15,700 nucleotides of DNA from NCBI GenBank assembly GCA_029945495.1, contig JAQSCR010000430.1, forward strand, positions 1-15,700, written 5' to 3'. A program made the position numbers and the translations under genes. Below, piece by piece: positions 7,769 to 15,534 of this stretch (positions within the stretch are counted from its first letter, which is position 1; every line of letters starts with the position of its first letter). The notes under the pieces were generated by a model. The model ran no database searches and had not been told where the DNA came from. It saw only the letters and a program-made list of their open reading frames with translations. This DNA comes from Pseudolabrys sp. (lineage in GTDB: Bacteria > Pseudomonadota > Alphaproteobacteria > Rhizobiales > Xanthobacteraceae).

Positions 7769-8581
7769 TCAGTAACGGCGGATAACCGCGTAAGCCGACG
7801 GGAAAAACGGAAAAGCACGGTCCAGCCGCAGAGCGGCCATCAACATCGCATGATAAAGTTTAGGCGCGTGTTTGCGCCACGAGCGGCGCAAGATCAAGTC
7901 GGAGATCGTGATGAAGATGAAGTGCAGCATATAACTGCCTAACCCGCCGAGCCGCACGATATCCAACCGCGGCCCGAATTTCTCGACCAATGTTTTAGGC
8001 GTGTATTGGCGAAAGCCATGCCAAAGATAGATCGCGAGGCTCGCACCACTCGGAACGACATGGACCTCCACACCGCCCGGCGCGAGCAAAGTCGCCAGCC
8101 GGCCGATCAGTGTCGCGTCGGCCGGAATATGTTCGAGCGTCGAAACCGAGACCATGAGATCGCCCTTCTCAGCGGGCGCAAAGCCATGCGCGTCACCTTG
8201 AATAAAGGTGACGGCGAAGGGAAACCCGGCTGGATGATCGCGGCGGAAGCGGTCGTTGATATCGATGCCGGTGTAGGTGCCACGATAGCCGATGCGCGCC
8301 AGGCGATACGCCATCGAGCCGGAACCGCAGCCGACTTCGAGAACATTCAATTCGCGCGGCGGCGACAGACGCGGCAGCTCGGATTCGAGAAACAGCTCAG
8401 TCAGCAGCCGGCCCGGCGATTGGCCGGCTTCGATTGTCGCTGCGCGGACCATATCGGGCGTGAAAGTGCGGCTGCCCGGTCCGGCCACGAACGACCGGAT
8501 GTTTCGCGCAGCATTGCGTACCAAATATCGTAGGCGATCCATCGGCGACAGCCGAATATCGCCGCTGATTTCACTGCTCAT
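7769..8581 (-). CDS. Class I SAM-dependent methyltransferase
   Basis: 270 aa methyltransferase of the Methyltransf_11/23 type. Motif I is VLEVGCGSG (80-88), the SAM ribose-binding acid is Asp107 in GIDIND, GDAHGF lies at 129-134, STLEHI (147-152) is the motif IV region and APGG is at 167-170. The C-terminal hundred residues contain a hydrophobic patch (about 217-231, FIFITISDL) followed by basic residues, which might help docking to the membrane or a lipid-linked acceptor (inference). The start codon overlaps the HAD gene stop (ATGA). An O-methyl transfer to a sugar is likely from context. The sequence does not exclude a C- or N-methyl acceptor. Confidence 0.88.
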   Translation of the reverse strand: MSSEISGDIRLSPMDRLRYLVRNAARNIRSFVAGPGSRTFTPDMVRAATIEAGQSPGRLLTELFLESELPRLSPPRELNVLEVGCGSGSMAYRLARIGYRGTYTGIDINDRFRRDHPAGFPFAVTFIQGDAHGFAPAEKGDLMVSVSTLEHIPADATLIGRLATLLAPGGVEVHVVPSGASLAIYLWHGFRQYTPKTLVEKFGPRLDIVRLGGLGSYMLHFIFITISDLILRRSWRKHAPKLYHAMLMAALRLDRAFPFFPSAYAVIRRY

Positions 8582-9240
8582 GCGCTAAGGCGCCTTCCAG
8601 AATTCAGACTGTCGATCAGCGGAACAAGCGGTCTCAAATCCCGCACCGCAAAGCGGCCGCGCGCGGCGATACGATTTTCCGCCACGACAGCGGCAAATTT
8701 GACGCCGACCGCGCGCGCAGCACGCTGGTCGTCGGGCCCGTCGCCCACCAGCAGCACGCTGTTACGGTCGGCTCGCTCGATGGCCATGATCCGGCGCAGC
8801 CCGTCCTCCTTGGTCACGGACGACCCCAGGCTGCCCTTAAGCCAGCACACTAGTCCCCGTCTACGCAGTAGTCCGACGAGATGCCGATCGGGCGTTGCCG
8901 AGAGAACCCACAGATGCAGGCGTCGGCGCGCCAACGCAGCCAACGTCCGCACGGCGCCGCTCCGTTCCGGCGCGGCCGCAATGCCACTCGCGCAGCAACG
9001 GGAGTAGGCATCGACTAGCGCGCGGGCCTGCGCAGCGACCGCTTGCGCGTCGGAGTTCGCCGACAGTTGCTGCGCAACCTTCGCAAAAATCTGGGAACGA
9101 TCGCCGCCCTCTTGGCGCGCCGCAGCCAGCGCGGCCGCGCCACCGTTTAGTTCTGCAACAGTCCGATGCAAGCAGGCTTCCTTGACGCCGTTCGTGTCGG
9201 CTAGTGTGCCGTCAAAATCAAATATGACCACGCGGATCAT
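8578..9240 (-). CDS. HAD-superfamily phosphatase (phosphoglycolate phosphatase-like)
   Basis: 220 aa haloacid dehalogenase hydrolase. Motif I is FDFDGTLAD (7-15), giving nucleophile Asp8 and acid/base Asp10. The motif II Ser/Thr is in LSATP (113-117), a motif III Lys candidate is Lys144, and motif IV is GDGPDD (166-171). Residues 16-90 form a helical C1 cap as in Gph and beta-phosphoglucomutase types. All four motifs are present, so it should be an active phosphatase or phosphomutase. Its substrate cannot be deduced. Within this operon a sugar phosphate or a glycan-linked phosphate is plausible (inference). It sits 25 nt after a GT4 gene and overlaps the following methyltransferase start by ATGA. 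The N-terminus MIRVVIFDFDGT supports the start. Confidence 0.9.
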   Translation of the reverse strand: MIRVVIFDFDGTLADTNGVKEACLHRTVAELNGGAAALAAARQEGGDRSQIFAKVAQQLSANSDAQAVAAQARALVDAYSRCCASGIAAAPERSGAVRTLAALARRRLHLWVLSATPDRHLVGLLRRRGLVCWLKGSLGSSVTKEDGLRRIMAIERADRNSVLLVGDGPDDQRAARAVGVKFAAVVAENRIAARGRFAVRDLRPLVPLIDSLNSGRRLSA

Positions 9241-9265
9241 ATGCAGCGTTGACTAGTGACGGGCA

Positions 9266-10390
9266 TCAGCGAAACGCACCCAGAGGCCGCCAGACCTCGT
9301 CGATGTGGCGACGGGCAACAACCGACCAGTCCGTGACAATCACTGCCTCGCGTGCCGCCATTTTGAGCGCCGCCGCGCGATCCGGTAGCGACAGGAGATC
9401 GTGCGCGCGCTTGGCAATCGCTTCCACGTCGCCAACCTCGACCAGCGCGCCGGTCACGCCGTCGGCGATCAGGTCCGGCGCCATGCCAACACGAGTCGAG
9501 ACCACCGGCACATGCGACGACATGCTTTCCATCAGCGCCATCGGCCCGCCTTCCTCGCGGCTTGTCACCAGATAGAGGTCGAGCGAATGATAGAGCTTGG
9601 CCAATTCGTCGCGGTTCGGCGCGTAATGATACGCGTAGCGAATGCCGAGACGCTCCAGGCCGCGCTTGACATAGCCGCGCGCTGGACCGCCGAGCAGCAC
9701 GAAGACCGGCAAGTCTTTTGCCAGCCGCTCGACCGCGGCCAGGAAAACGTCAGGCCCCTTGATCAGCTTCGGCACGTCGCCGCTGCCCCAGCCATCGCCG
9801 TCTTTCTGAAACGAGCCGATCGCAATTTCTTCGGGCCTGATACCGAAGCGTTCGCGCGCGGCCAGGCGCTGCTCCTTCGACGGCGGCAGGAAACGGCCGG
9901 TTTCGCAGCCTATCGGAATGACGGCGATCTTCTCCGCCGGCACTCCCCAGTTCACCAGCCGATCGCGAACGAGTGTCGCGGAGGCGACGATCCTGCTCAG
10001 ACGCGGTGTCGAGGCCAGGAAAGCATCGATGTGACGGGCAACCTGCGGGCCGTCGTCCGGCTTGCCGTGGAAAAAGGTGCTGACAAAGCGGCAGTCGGGC
10101 GACAGATAGCGGCCCCACTCTACCCATTGGTATTGCGAGCCAAACTCGACCACACCAGACGTCAGTTCGGACGGATTTGTCGTCACCCACGCAGTGTCCG
10201 GTCTTAATTTATTCGCCTCTTCGGCGATGAAACTGCCCCACCAGCGGATCGCCCAGTCAGCGCGCTCGATAACCAGACCGACCGGCGGGCGCACTGGCGC
10301 CAGCCCGGCGCCCGCGAGCGCGCGCCGTCCATACGCATTGACAGCGTAGCCCAGCGGCTTAAGCAGCGAAACGACTGACCGCATACTCAT
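9266..10390 (-). CDS. Family 4 glycosyltransferase (GT-B fold)
   Basis: 374 aa retaining GT-B enzyme. The C-terminal donor domain has IPIGCETGRF (158-167), KGPDVFL (211-217), VLLGGPARG (231-239) and the EX7E motif with Glu280 and Glu288 in REEGGPMALMES, followed by STRVGMAPDLI (298-308). These features are diagnostic for GT4. The N-terminal domain is diverged and includes a WVEWGRYLSPDC segment (89-100). The open frame extends 94 codons further upstream, but those residues lie inside the Gmd-like gene and are arginine-rich nonsense. The chosen ATG (10390) gives an ATGA overlap with that gene's stop. A second ATG two codons later (10384) is also possible. Donor and linkage are unknown. Confidence 0.9.
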   Translation of the reverse strand: MSMRSVVSLLKPLGYAVNAYGRRALAGAGLAPVRPPVGLVIERADWAIRWWGSFIAEEANKLRPDTAWVTTNPSELTSGVVEFGSQYQWVEWGRYLSPDCRFVSTFFHGKPDDGPQVARHIDAFLASTPRLSRIVASATLVRDRLVNWGVPAEKIAVIPIGCETGRFLPPSKEQRLAARERFGIRPEEIAIGSFQKDGDGWGSGDVPKLIKGPDVFLAAVERLAKDLPVFVLLGGPARGYVKRGLERLGIRYAYHYAPNRDELAKLYHSLDLYLVTSREEGGPMALMESMSSHVPVVSTRVGMAPDLIADGVTGALVEVGDVEAIAKRAHDLLSLPDRAAALKMAAREAVIVTDWSVVARRHIDEVWRPLGAFR

Positions 10391-11361
10391 AAGATAGCCG
10401 CCGCGCCTTCGCGCTCGCCGCGCACCATCCGTTTGACAATGTCGGTGAACTTCACCGACGGCTTCCAGCCAAGCAGCCGCGCCGCCTTGCCGGCTTCGCC
10501 GAGCGAGTGGGCGATGTCGCTCGGCCGGGAAAATGCCGTGTCGAAATCGACATGCTGCTTCCAGTCGAGACCGACTTCGCCGAACGCCGCCGCCACGAAC
10601 TCTTCCAGCGTGTGCGCTTTGCCGGACGCGATGATGAAATCGTCGGGCGTCTGTTGATCGAGCATCGTCCACATCGCGACGACGTATTCAGGCGCCCAGC
10701 CGAAATCGCGCGACAGTGCCAGATTGCCGAGTCGTAGGCGTTCGCTGCCACCGCTGGCAATGCGGGCCGCCGCAGCAGTTATCTTGCGCGTCACGAAACG
10801 CTCGGGCCGCAAAGGTGATTCATGATTAAACAACAGGCCCGAACAGGCAAAGAGGGCGTAAGATTCCCGATAGTTCGCTACCAGTGAAACGGCGGCGGCC
10901 TTGGCAACGCCATAAGGGCTTTTCGGCCGGAACGCAGTGCCTTCATCAGCGGCACGGGTGCCAGTATCGCCGAATATCTCGGAAGACCCCGCGTTATAGA
11001 AGCGAATATTTCCACCCAACACCCGCAACGCTTCCAGGATGTTCAGCGTGCCGGAAACAATGCTATCCATCGTTTCCCGCGGCTGCGCAAAAGAAAGCGC
11101 CACCGACGATTGGCCCGACAGATTATAGATCTCGTCCGGTTCAACGCGCTCGATCGCTTGCAACACCGAACGGAAATCGGTCGGCGATACCGAATGAAGC
11201 TGGACCCGCTCCCGTACTCCGAGCGCCGTCAGGCCGCCAAGTCGCGCCATATCGGCGTCCCGCGAGGTGCCGTGAATTGTGTAGTCCTTGCTGGCCAGAA
11301 AACGGGTGAGATAGGCCCCGTCCTGTCCTGTCACCCCGAGAATAAGCGCAGTTCGCGACAT
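10387..11361 (-). CDS. GDP-mannose 4,6-dehydratase-like SDR (second Gmd paralogue)
   Basis: 324 aa short-chain dehydrogenase clearly in the Gmd branch: GVTGQDG (9-15), PDEIYNLSGQSSV (75-87), LLFNHESP (176-183) and RFVTRKIT (188-195) are typical. The catalytic set is spaced as in Gmd, with Glu128, Tyr150 and Lys154, but the Thr is replaced by Ser126 (GSSE). It is 27 residues shorter than the other Gmd encoded here and lacks the RRSSSFNT loop, reading TSRDAD (32-37) instead. It may be a second GDP-mannose 4,6-dehydratase or act on a different nucleotide sugar. No GDP-6-deoxy-D-mannose (GDP-rhamnose) reductase is visible nearby. It starts 4 nt downstream of the previous stop and ends in an ATGA overlap with a GT4 gene. 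The family assignment is secure and the substrate is not. Confidence 0.9.
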   Translation of the reverse strand: MSRTALILGVTGQDGAYLTRFLASKDYTIHGTSRDADMARLGGLTALGVRERVQLHSVSPTDFRSVLQAIERVEPDEIYNLSGQSSVALSFAQPRETMDSIVSGTLNILEALRVLGGNIRFYNAGSSEIFGDTGTRAADEGTAFRPKSPYGVAKAAAVSLVANYRESYALFACSGLLFNHESPLRPERFVTRKITAAAARIASGGSERLRLGNLALSRDFGWAPEYVVAMWTMLDQQTPDDFIIASGKAHTLEEFVAAAFGEVGLDWKQHVDFDTAFSRPSDIAHSLGEAGKAARLLGWKPSVKFTDIVKRMVRGEREGAAAIL

Positions 11362-11364
11362 GGG

Positions 11365-12390
11365 CTAAGATACCTGCGTTAATAATGCGCGAAACGGCGC
11401 GCGCCACAGATTGCGCCGCTGGACCAAATCGTCGCGTTCACCGCGCAGCCGCTCGAACAGTGCGATCCAATCGCTCGTCATACGTTCAGCGGTGTGAGGA
11501 TATGATGCCATTTTCGGAACGAGCGTCGGGTATTGCGTTATGTACCGATCAAGCGCCGCCGGAAATTCGTCGACACCGGAGAAACTGACGCCGTAGCCCG
11601 CACAGTATTCCGGCATGCACCCCGATTCACGGTAGAGCAACGGGAGCCCACACATTGCGCCTTCATTCTGGTGATTGCCGCCCGGCTCGTTGATGGACGC
11701 CGTCAAATATCCGTGGTGGCTACGAAGTTCCGCCGCCAGATCCTCGCCGTCGAGCGGTGGCACATAGCGGGCGTTCTTGAACTTAAAGCCTTTCGGCAGA
11801 TTGCCGACAAACGTGAAGGCTACACGGTCGCGCCATGCGGGCTGCGCCATCATGTCATCGAGCGCGGCATAGACGTCGAACCCCTTCATCGGGTGATAAC
11901 CCCAATGGTGGGTCACCAGGCGAAGCGGCTCGTTCCCGGGCCAAGGCTGAAAGCCTCGCGCGTCGAACAGGTTAAGGTCCGCGCCATTGCGCACAATATA
12001 CCACGGAGTCCGAAGATTCTCTTGCCATACCGGCAAATGCACAAGCCATTCGCCGACGAATACCGTGACGTCGGCAACGTAGTTCGCGCGCACTAGCTTA
12101 TGGTTGATGAATGGCTCTCCCTTGCGTTCATCGCATTCATTGATGCGGTGCACGACGATCGTTTGCGGATTGCGTAAGGCCAAATAGCGGAGAATCTTGC
12201 CTGCGCTGAACATGACATTCGGCGAGCGCGCGCGCGGGTCTGTCATCAGCACAATATCGATGTCTTCGTCGACTAGATCGTACACGACCGCGTGTCCGGC
12301 GTTCGTCAGGGCCTCCGAAAGGGCTGCGACAAAGCGGTTGCCCCCGCCCCAAGGCCCATCATGCGGCTTGCTACCGATTGCAATTTTCAC
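11365..12390 (-). CDS. GT4-like glycosyltransferase
   Basis: 341 aa GT-B type glycosyltransferase. It begins MKIAIGSKPHDGPWGGGNRF, a glycine-rich first loop typical of the N-terminal domain. RNGADLNLF (134-142) marks the interdomain linker, THHWGYHPMKG (160-170) opens the C-terminal domain, and NEPGGNHQNEG (234-244) carries the EX7E pair Glu235 and Glu243. LPLLYRESGCMPEY follows (249-262). This subgroup recurs in surface polysaccharide loci, but I cannot name its donor. The start is GTG at 12390, confirmed by the glycine-rich motif and by the TAGTG arrangement in which the FkbM stop shares one base with this start. The stop is 3 nt before the Gmd-like gene. Confidence 0.85.
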   Translation of the reverse strand: MKIAIGSKPHDGPWGGGNRFVAALSEALTNAGHAVVYDLVDEDIDIVLMTDPRARSPNVMFSAGKILRYLALRNPQTIVVHRINECDERKGEPFINHKLVRANYVADVTVFVGEWLVHLPVWQENLRTPWYIVRNGADLNLFDARGFQPWPGNEPLRLVTHHWGYHPMKGFDVYAALDDMMAQPAWRDRVAFTFVGNLPKGFKFKNARYVPPLDGEDLAAELRSHHGYLTASINEPGGNHQNEGAMCGLPLLYRESGCMPEYCAGYGVSFSGVDEFPAALDRYITQYPTLVPKMASYPHTAERMTSDWIALFERLRGERDDLVQRRNLWRAPFRALLTQVS

Positions 12391-13256
12391 TAGCCGGCGG
12401 CGCCTGTCGATCGCTCAATCGGTCGAGCCGTAATATTCCAACCGGACCCAGGTGGAATTTCCGTCTGCAGGTATCCCTCATCCATCGGGATAACCTCGTT
12501 GCTATTCAATCCGCGGAATTCATAGTCGGCCTTTTTGAAAATATCCAACAGTTTCGAAAGGCTCGTGCCGTGTTCGGCCAGATGATAGGGCGCAAGCTCC
12601 ATCACGAAAACCGGGCGAAATTTGGAGAACAACAATGACGCACCGCCAAGGACCTGACCTTCAAAACCATCGACATCAAGCTTGACCAGGTTGACGGCCG
12701 TCACGTCCTGTTGTGCGAGCAGATCGTTCACGGTTGTCGCCTTTGCACCCGCCGTAGTCTGCATTCTGCCGTGGTGCTGAGCGTGCAAGTCCTCATCCTC
12801 TTCGAGAGGCCAGCTTGAATAGATCGAGGCCGGCAACTCCTTTTCGCTTCCGTCGGTCAAAAATGCTTGGATTGGCGTCACACGATTTATGATTCCAACG
12901 TTCAAGCCAAGATTGGCCGTCAGTTTCGCAAAAGCATATTCGGTCGGCTCGACGGCGATTATCCGCCCACTCGGACCGACCGCATCGGCCATCGGCAGGG
13001 TATGAGCTCCGATGTTGGCGCCGATGTCCAACACGGTGTCACCCGGCCTAATCTGCTTGCGATACCACTGCACGGTATCGCGCTCAAAAGCGCCAAGGAG
13101 AAAGATTGAAAAATCAATTCCCTCACGCAGGTCCAGTCGCCAGTTGAGACCGCCACGCCGAGTCTCCAAGACCGGCCCTTTCCCTATCAGGGCACGCGCC
13201 ATCAATATCGGCCGTTGAGCCATACGCGCTAAAAAGATCTTCTGAAGGGTCTTCAT
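12390..13256 (-). CDS. FkbM family methyltransferase
   Basis: 288 aa SAM-dependent methyltransferase of the FkbM family, which typically O-methylates hydroxyls of sugars or polyketides. Motif I is VLDIGANIGAH (75-85), the acidic strand ends in AVEP (101-104), and the characteristic LVKLDVDGFEGQVL (190-203) with the following FVMELAP completes the signature. The N-terminal 60 residues have a basic helix and a GAFERDTVQWY element found before the core in this family. The likely acceptor is a sugar of the encoded glycan (inference). The ATG forms ATGA with the stop of the membrane protein gene, and its TAG overlaps the next GTG. It is one of two FkbM enzymes separated only by the membrane protein gene. 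The two are clearly diverged rather than a recent duplication. Confidence 0.92.
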   Translation of the reverse strand: MKTLQKIFLARMAQRPILMARALIGKGPVLETRRGGLNWRLDLREGIDFSIFLLGAFERDTVQWYRKQIRPGDTVLDIGANIGAHTLPMADAVGPSGRIIAVEPTEYAFAKLTANLGLNVGIINRVTPIQAFLTDGSEKELPASIYSSWPLEEDEDLHAQHHGRMQTTAGAKATTVNDLLAQQDVTAVNLVKLDVDGFEGQVLGGASLLFSKFRPVFVMELAPYHLAEHGTSLSKLLDIFKKADYEFRGLNSNEVIPMDEGYLQTEIPPGSGWNITARPIERSTGAAG

Positions 13257-14758
13257 TTTTTACCAGAGAGGTTCAAGAGCGGCGTTACGCTGTCTACGCC
13301 GGTCTCAAGCTGCTTCGAAATCGCGAAGTAGGTGATTGCCTCGAGATGGTCTTTTTGGGCCGGGCTATAATAGTCCAAACGCGGTTTACCAATTGCGATT
13401 TCATTGATCTCTCGATCGAGCGGACGAAGCGACAGCGCCACGCGAACGACGCCGTTAATCGTTATTCCGGTAAATACCGCTATAAACGCGAGTAGAAGTA
13501 TAATGGGCGTGACGACTTGCCTGCGCCAACGCGAAACCGGCCAAGCAAGAAGCAGAGCAGAAAGGCCTATAAATAAAGGCGCTCTGAACAACATCAGATA
13601 GCGGGCTGGCAGGTCTGCCCACGTATAGATGCCTTCCGGCTGTCCGACGCGGATATACATAACAAGCGAGAACGCCGCCCAAAAGCCGAACAACAAGACA
13701 ATTAATACCATATCGGCGGTAATCGGCGACCGCGTTGCAATGCTGTTTCGCAACTGCCGACCGAAGGAGATCCATTTCGACGTCGCCCCTTCTACGAAGA
13801 AATCGAGGAGTAGAACTGCGCCAACCGCCAGCGCTGCAAATGGCACGAGAAGCCAGGAAATGCCAGTGGACTGCCCGAGAATACCATTGGGTAGCACGAC
13901 CGCCCCCAATGCAACCGCCATACCTGCCAACACGGTCGGCTTACGAAAAATCGCTGGACGCAATGCCGCGTCAATGGCGAGCAGGGTGAACAGGACCAGC
14001 GCTCCGTTGCCTTGGTGGATTACGACTACGACAGCCAGCAAGGCATAGGAGACGTTACGCAATCCGCTCCAGCGGACTAGGAACACCCCCATCACCAATA
14101 TTGTCGAAAGCGCGCGCGGGAAATAGCCGACAAACGACGACGAGGGGCTCACGAACAGCATGATAAGCGCGCTGAACCAGTCGAAGAGCTCCTTCGCGTT
14201 TGACGGCCGCACACGCAGCTCCCAGAAGCCTGGCCGGTAAGGCGAAAGGTGGTCGATGATCAGCATCAGCAGGATCGCAAAAACAGCTGCTTCGATCAAA
14301 GGCGCTCGAACCATCGCGGCTAGGATCAATAGTAATAAGCAAACCGTCGCGAAGAACCCGATGTAATAATTTGCTACTATCGTTGTGCCGACGGCTGCCG
14401 GATAATCTAGGCTGGCGCCGGCTGCGAACGGCGCTATTGCGGCGCGGACCGCCCCGAGACTGACATGGTAAAGCGCGTAGTTGTTACGAAACTTCTCGCG
14501 CAAATCGAACCGAAACTGCTCCCATTGGCAATGGCAATTCGGATTGAGTGGCAACTCGGCAAGCCGCGCGCTGACTTTCTTATTGATCTGATCGAACTCG
14601 ACTGGATGCTGAAGGGCGAGCGAGTTGTAGTAGAAAACGAGATCGTCATCGCCAAGCTCGTCGCGCTGTGACAGTTCGCTCTGGAAGAGTGCCGCAAGAA
14701 CGACGACGAGGGTCATCAGCAATAGAAGAAGTCGCGAGCGTTCAAGGACGCCAACCAT
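13253..14758 (-). CDS. Multi-spanning membrane protein, possible GT-C glycosyltransferase or polymerase
   Basis: 501 aa integral membrane protein that I cannot assign to a named family. I count about 10-12 hydrophobic segments, roughly at 9-25, 126-150, 152-170, 195-213, 215-229, 237-263, 275-295, 299-320, 349-369, 386-406 and 415-433, plus a weaker one near 95-113. The first is followed by a long hydrophilic loop (26-95) containing GDDDLVFYYN (36-45). An acidic cluster directly after helix 1 is the usual place of the catalytic or metal site in GT-C glycosyltransferases, so a GT-C or polymerase role is proposed (inference). A soluble tail runs from about 444. The start ATG at 14758 has GGGAG six bases upstream and keeps the whole first helix. 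A TTG at 14800 and an ATG at 14716 are alternatives. It overlaps the upstream FkbM gene by 43 nt. Confidence 0.8.
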   Translation of the reverse strand: MVGVLERSRLLLLLMTLVVVLAALFQSELSQRDELGDDDLVFYYNSLALQHPVEFDQINKKVSARLAELPLNPNCHCQWEQFRFDLREKFRNNYALYHVSLGAVRAAIAPFAAGASLDYPAAVGTTIVANYYIGFFATVCLLLLILAAMVRAPLIEAAVFAILLMLIIDHLSPYRPGFWELRVRPSNAKELFDWFSALIMLFVSPSSSFVGYFPRALSTILVMGVFLVRWSGLRNVSYALLAVVVVIHQGNGALVLFTLLAIDAALRPAIFRKPTVLAGMAVALGAVVLPNGILGQSTGISWLLVPFAALAVGAVLLLDFFVEGATSKWISFGRQLRNSIATRSPITADMVLIVLLFGFWAAFSLVMYIRVGQPEGIYTWADLPARYLMLFRAPLFIGLSALLLAWPVSRWRRQVVTPIILLLAFIAVFTGITINGVVRVALSLRPLDREINEIAIGKPRLDYYSPAQKDHLEAITYFAISKQLETGVDSVTPLLNLSGKK

Positions 14759-15534
14759 GATTGGCTCCCGCCCAGCAGTGGAAGAAAAAGAATGTCGCAA
14801 TAAGCTCGGCCAAGGTCGCCTGACTGCATAGCCGCCGTTAGCGGAACCAAACAGTTTCGCTCAAGAATGTAAGGCTGGTAGTCCTCCTCGACCATTCGCT
14901 GGATCAGCGTGCGCGCGGAGGAGCCGTAATTCTGCAGGGCTTGGTCATCGACCTCAATCAACAAAGCAGGGCGCGCCTGCCGAATCGTCGCCAACGCCCC
15001 TGCGAGCACCTGCATTTCTGCGCCTTGAACGTCGATTTTTATCAACGACGGAGACCCGAACCGGCCGGAAAGACTGTCGATAGTAATCGCTTGCACCTCG
15101 ACACCCGCTTCACCGATTCGATGATCGCCCGGATGAGCCGGATTTCGGGTTAGGCAGACTGTACCATCGAAGTTTGTCGCCGCCGCCTGTATCAGATGGA
15201 TACTGTCAGTGTCGCGCCGCTTACCAATCCGATAGCCGAGCCACTGGAAGTTTTCGTCGTCAGGCTCCAGCGCAATAACGCAACCTCCCTGCCCCACCCA
15301 GTCGGCAAACCGGAGAGTAAAGAAGCCGATATTGGCACCCACATCGATTACTGTGGTTCCGCTCGGAGCATATTTCTGAAGCTGCCAATAGCCGGGCACT
15401 TCAAGCGCTCGCTTGTACAGATCGTATGCCCACTGATAGCAGAGCCGTCCGCCGTTGGATTTGAGGACACTAGCTTGCGAAACACGCGCAAAGGCGTTTA
15501 GCAGTAATGTCTGGAGGAAATTTCGCAAAATCAC
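14716..15534 (-). CDS. FkbM family methyltransferase
   Basis: 272 aa FkbM-type methyltransferase. Motif I is VIDVGANIGFF (62-72), the SAM ribose-binding acid falls in ALEP (88-91), and IKIDVQGAEMQVL (165-177) followed by LLIEVDD is the family signature. About 55 residues precede the core. The C-terminus ends in a divergent segment after DILFLPL. The start is GTG at 15534, which forms a GTGA overlap with the stop of the partial glycosyltransferase gene upstream. No ATG lies close enough to be preferred. It probably O-methylates a sugar of the operon's glycan (inference). Relative to the other FkbM encoded here it differs throughout except in the SAM-binding motifs. Confidence 0.9.
   Translation of the reverse strand: MILRNFLQTLLLNAFARVSQASVLKSNGGRLCYQWAYDLYKRALEVPGYWQLQKYAPSGTTVIDVGANIGFFTLRFADWVGQGGCVIALEPDDENFQWLGYRIGKRRDTDSIHLIQAAATNFDGTVCLTRNPAHPGDHRIGEAGVEVQAITIDSLSGRFGSPSLIKIDVQGAEMQVLAGALATIRQARPALLIEVDDQALQNYGSSARTLIQRMVEEDYQPYILERNCLVPLTAAMQSGDLGRAYCDILFLPLLGGSQSWLASLNARDFFYC
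14765..14769 (-). promoter_or_regulatory. Shine-Dalgarno GGGAG for the membrane protein gene
   Basis: Reading leftward, GGGAG is followed by six bases and then the ATG at 14758. It lies within the 3' end of the upstream FkbM gene. It supports 14758 rather than the TTG at 14800 or the ATG at 14716. The latter sits in a TGATG overlap but would truncate the first membrane helix. Confidence 0.55.

Noticed and set aside
10391..10672. A 94-codon extension of the 9266 glycosyltransferase
   Set aside because: It is an arginine-rich shadow of the Gmd-like gene. The ATG at 10390 overlaps that gene's stop, and the product then has normal GT4 length.
14759..14800. A TTG start 14 codons upstream for the membrane protein
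   Set aside because: It is a rare start codon, whereas the ATG at 14758 has a GGGAG at good spacing.
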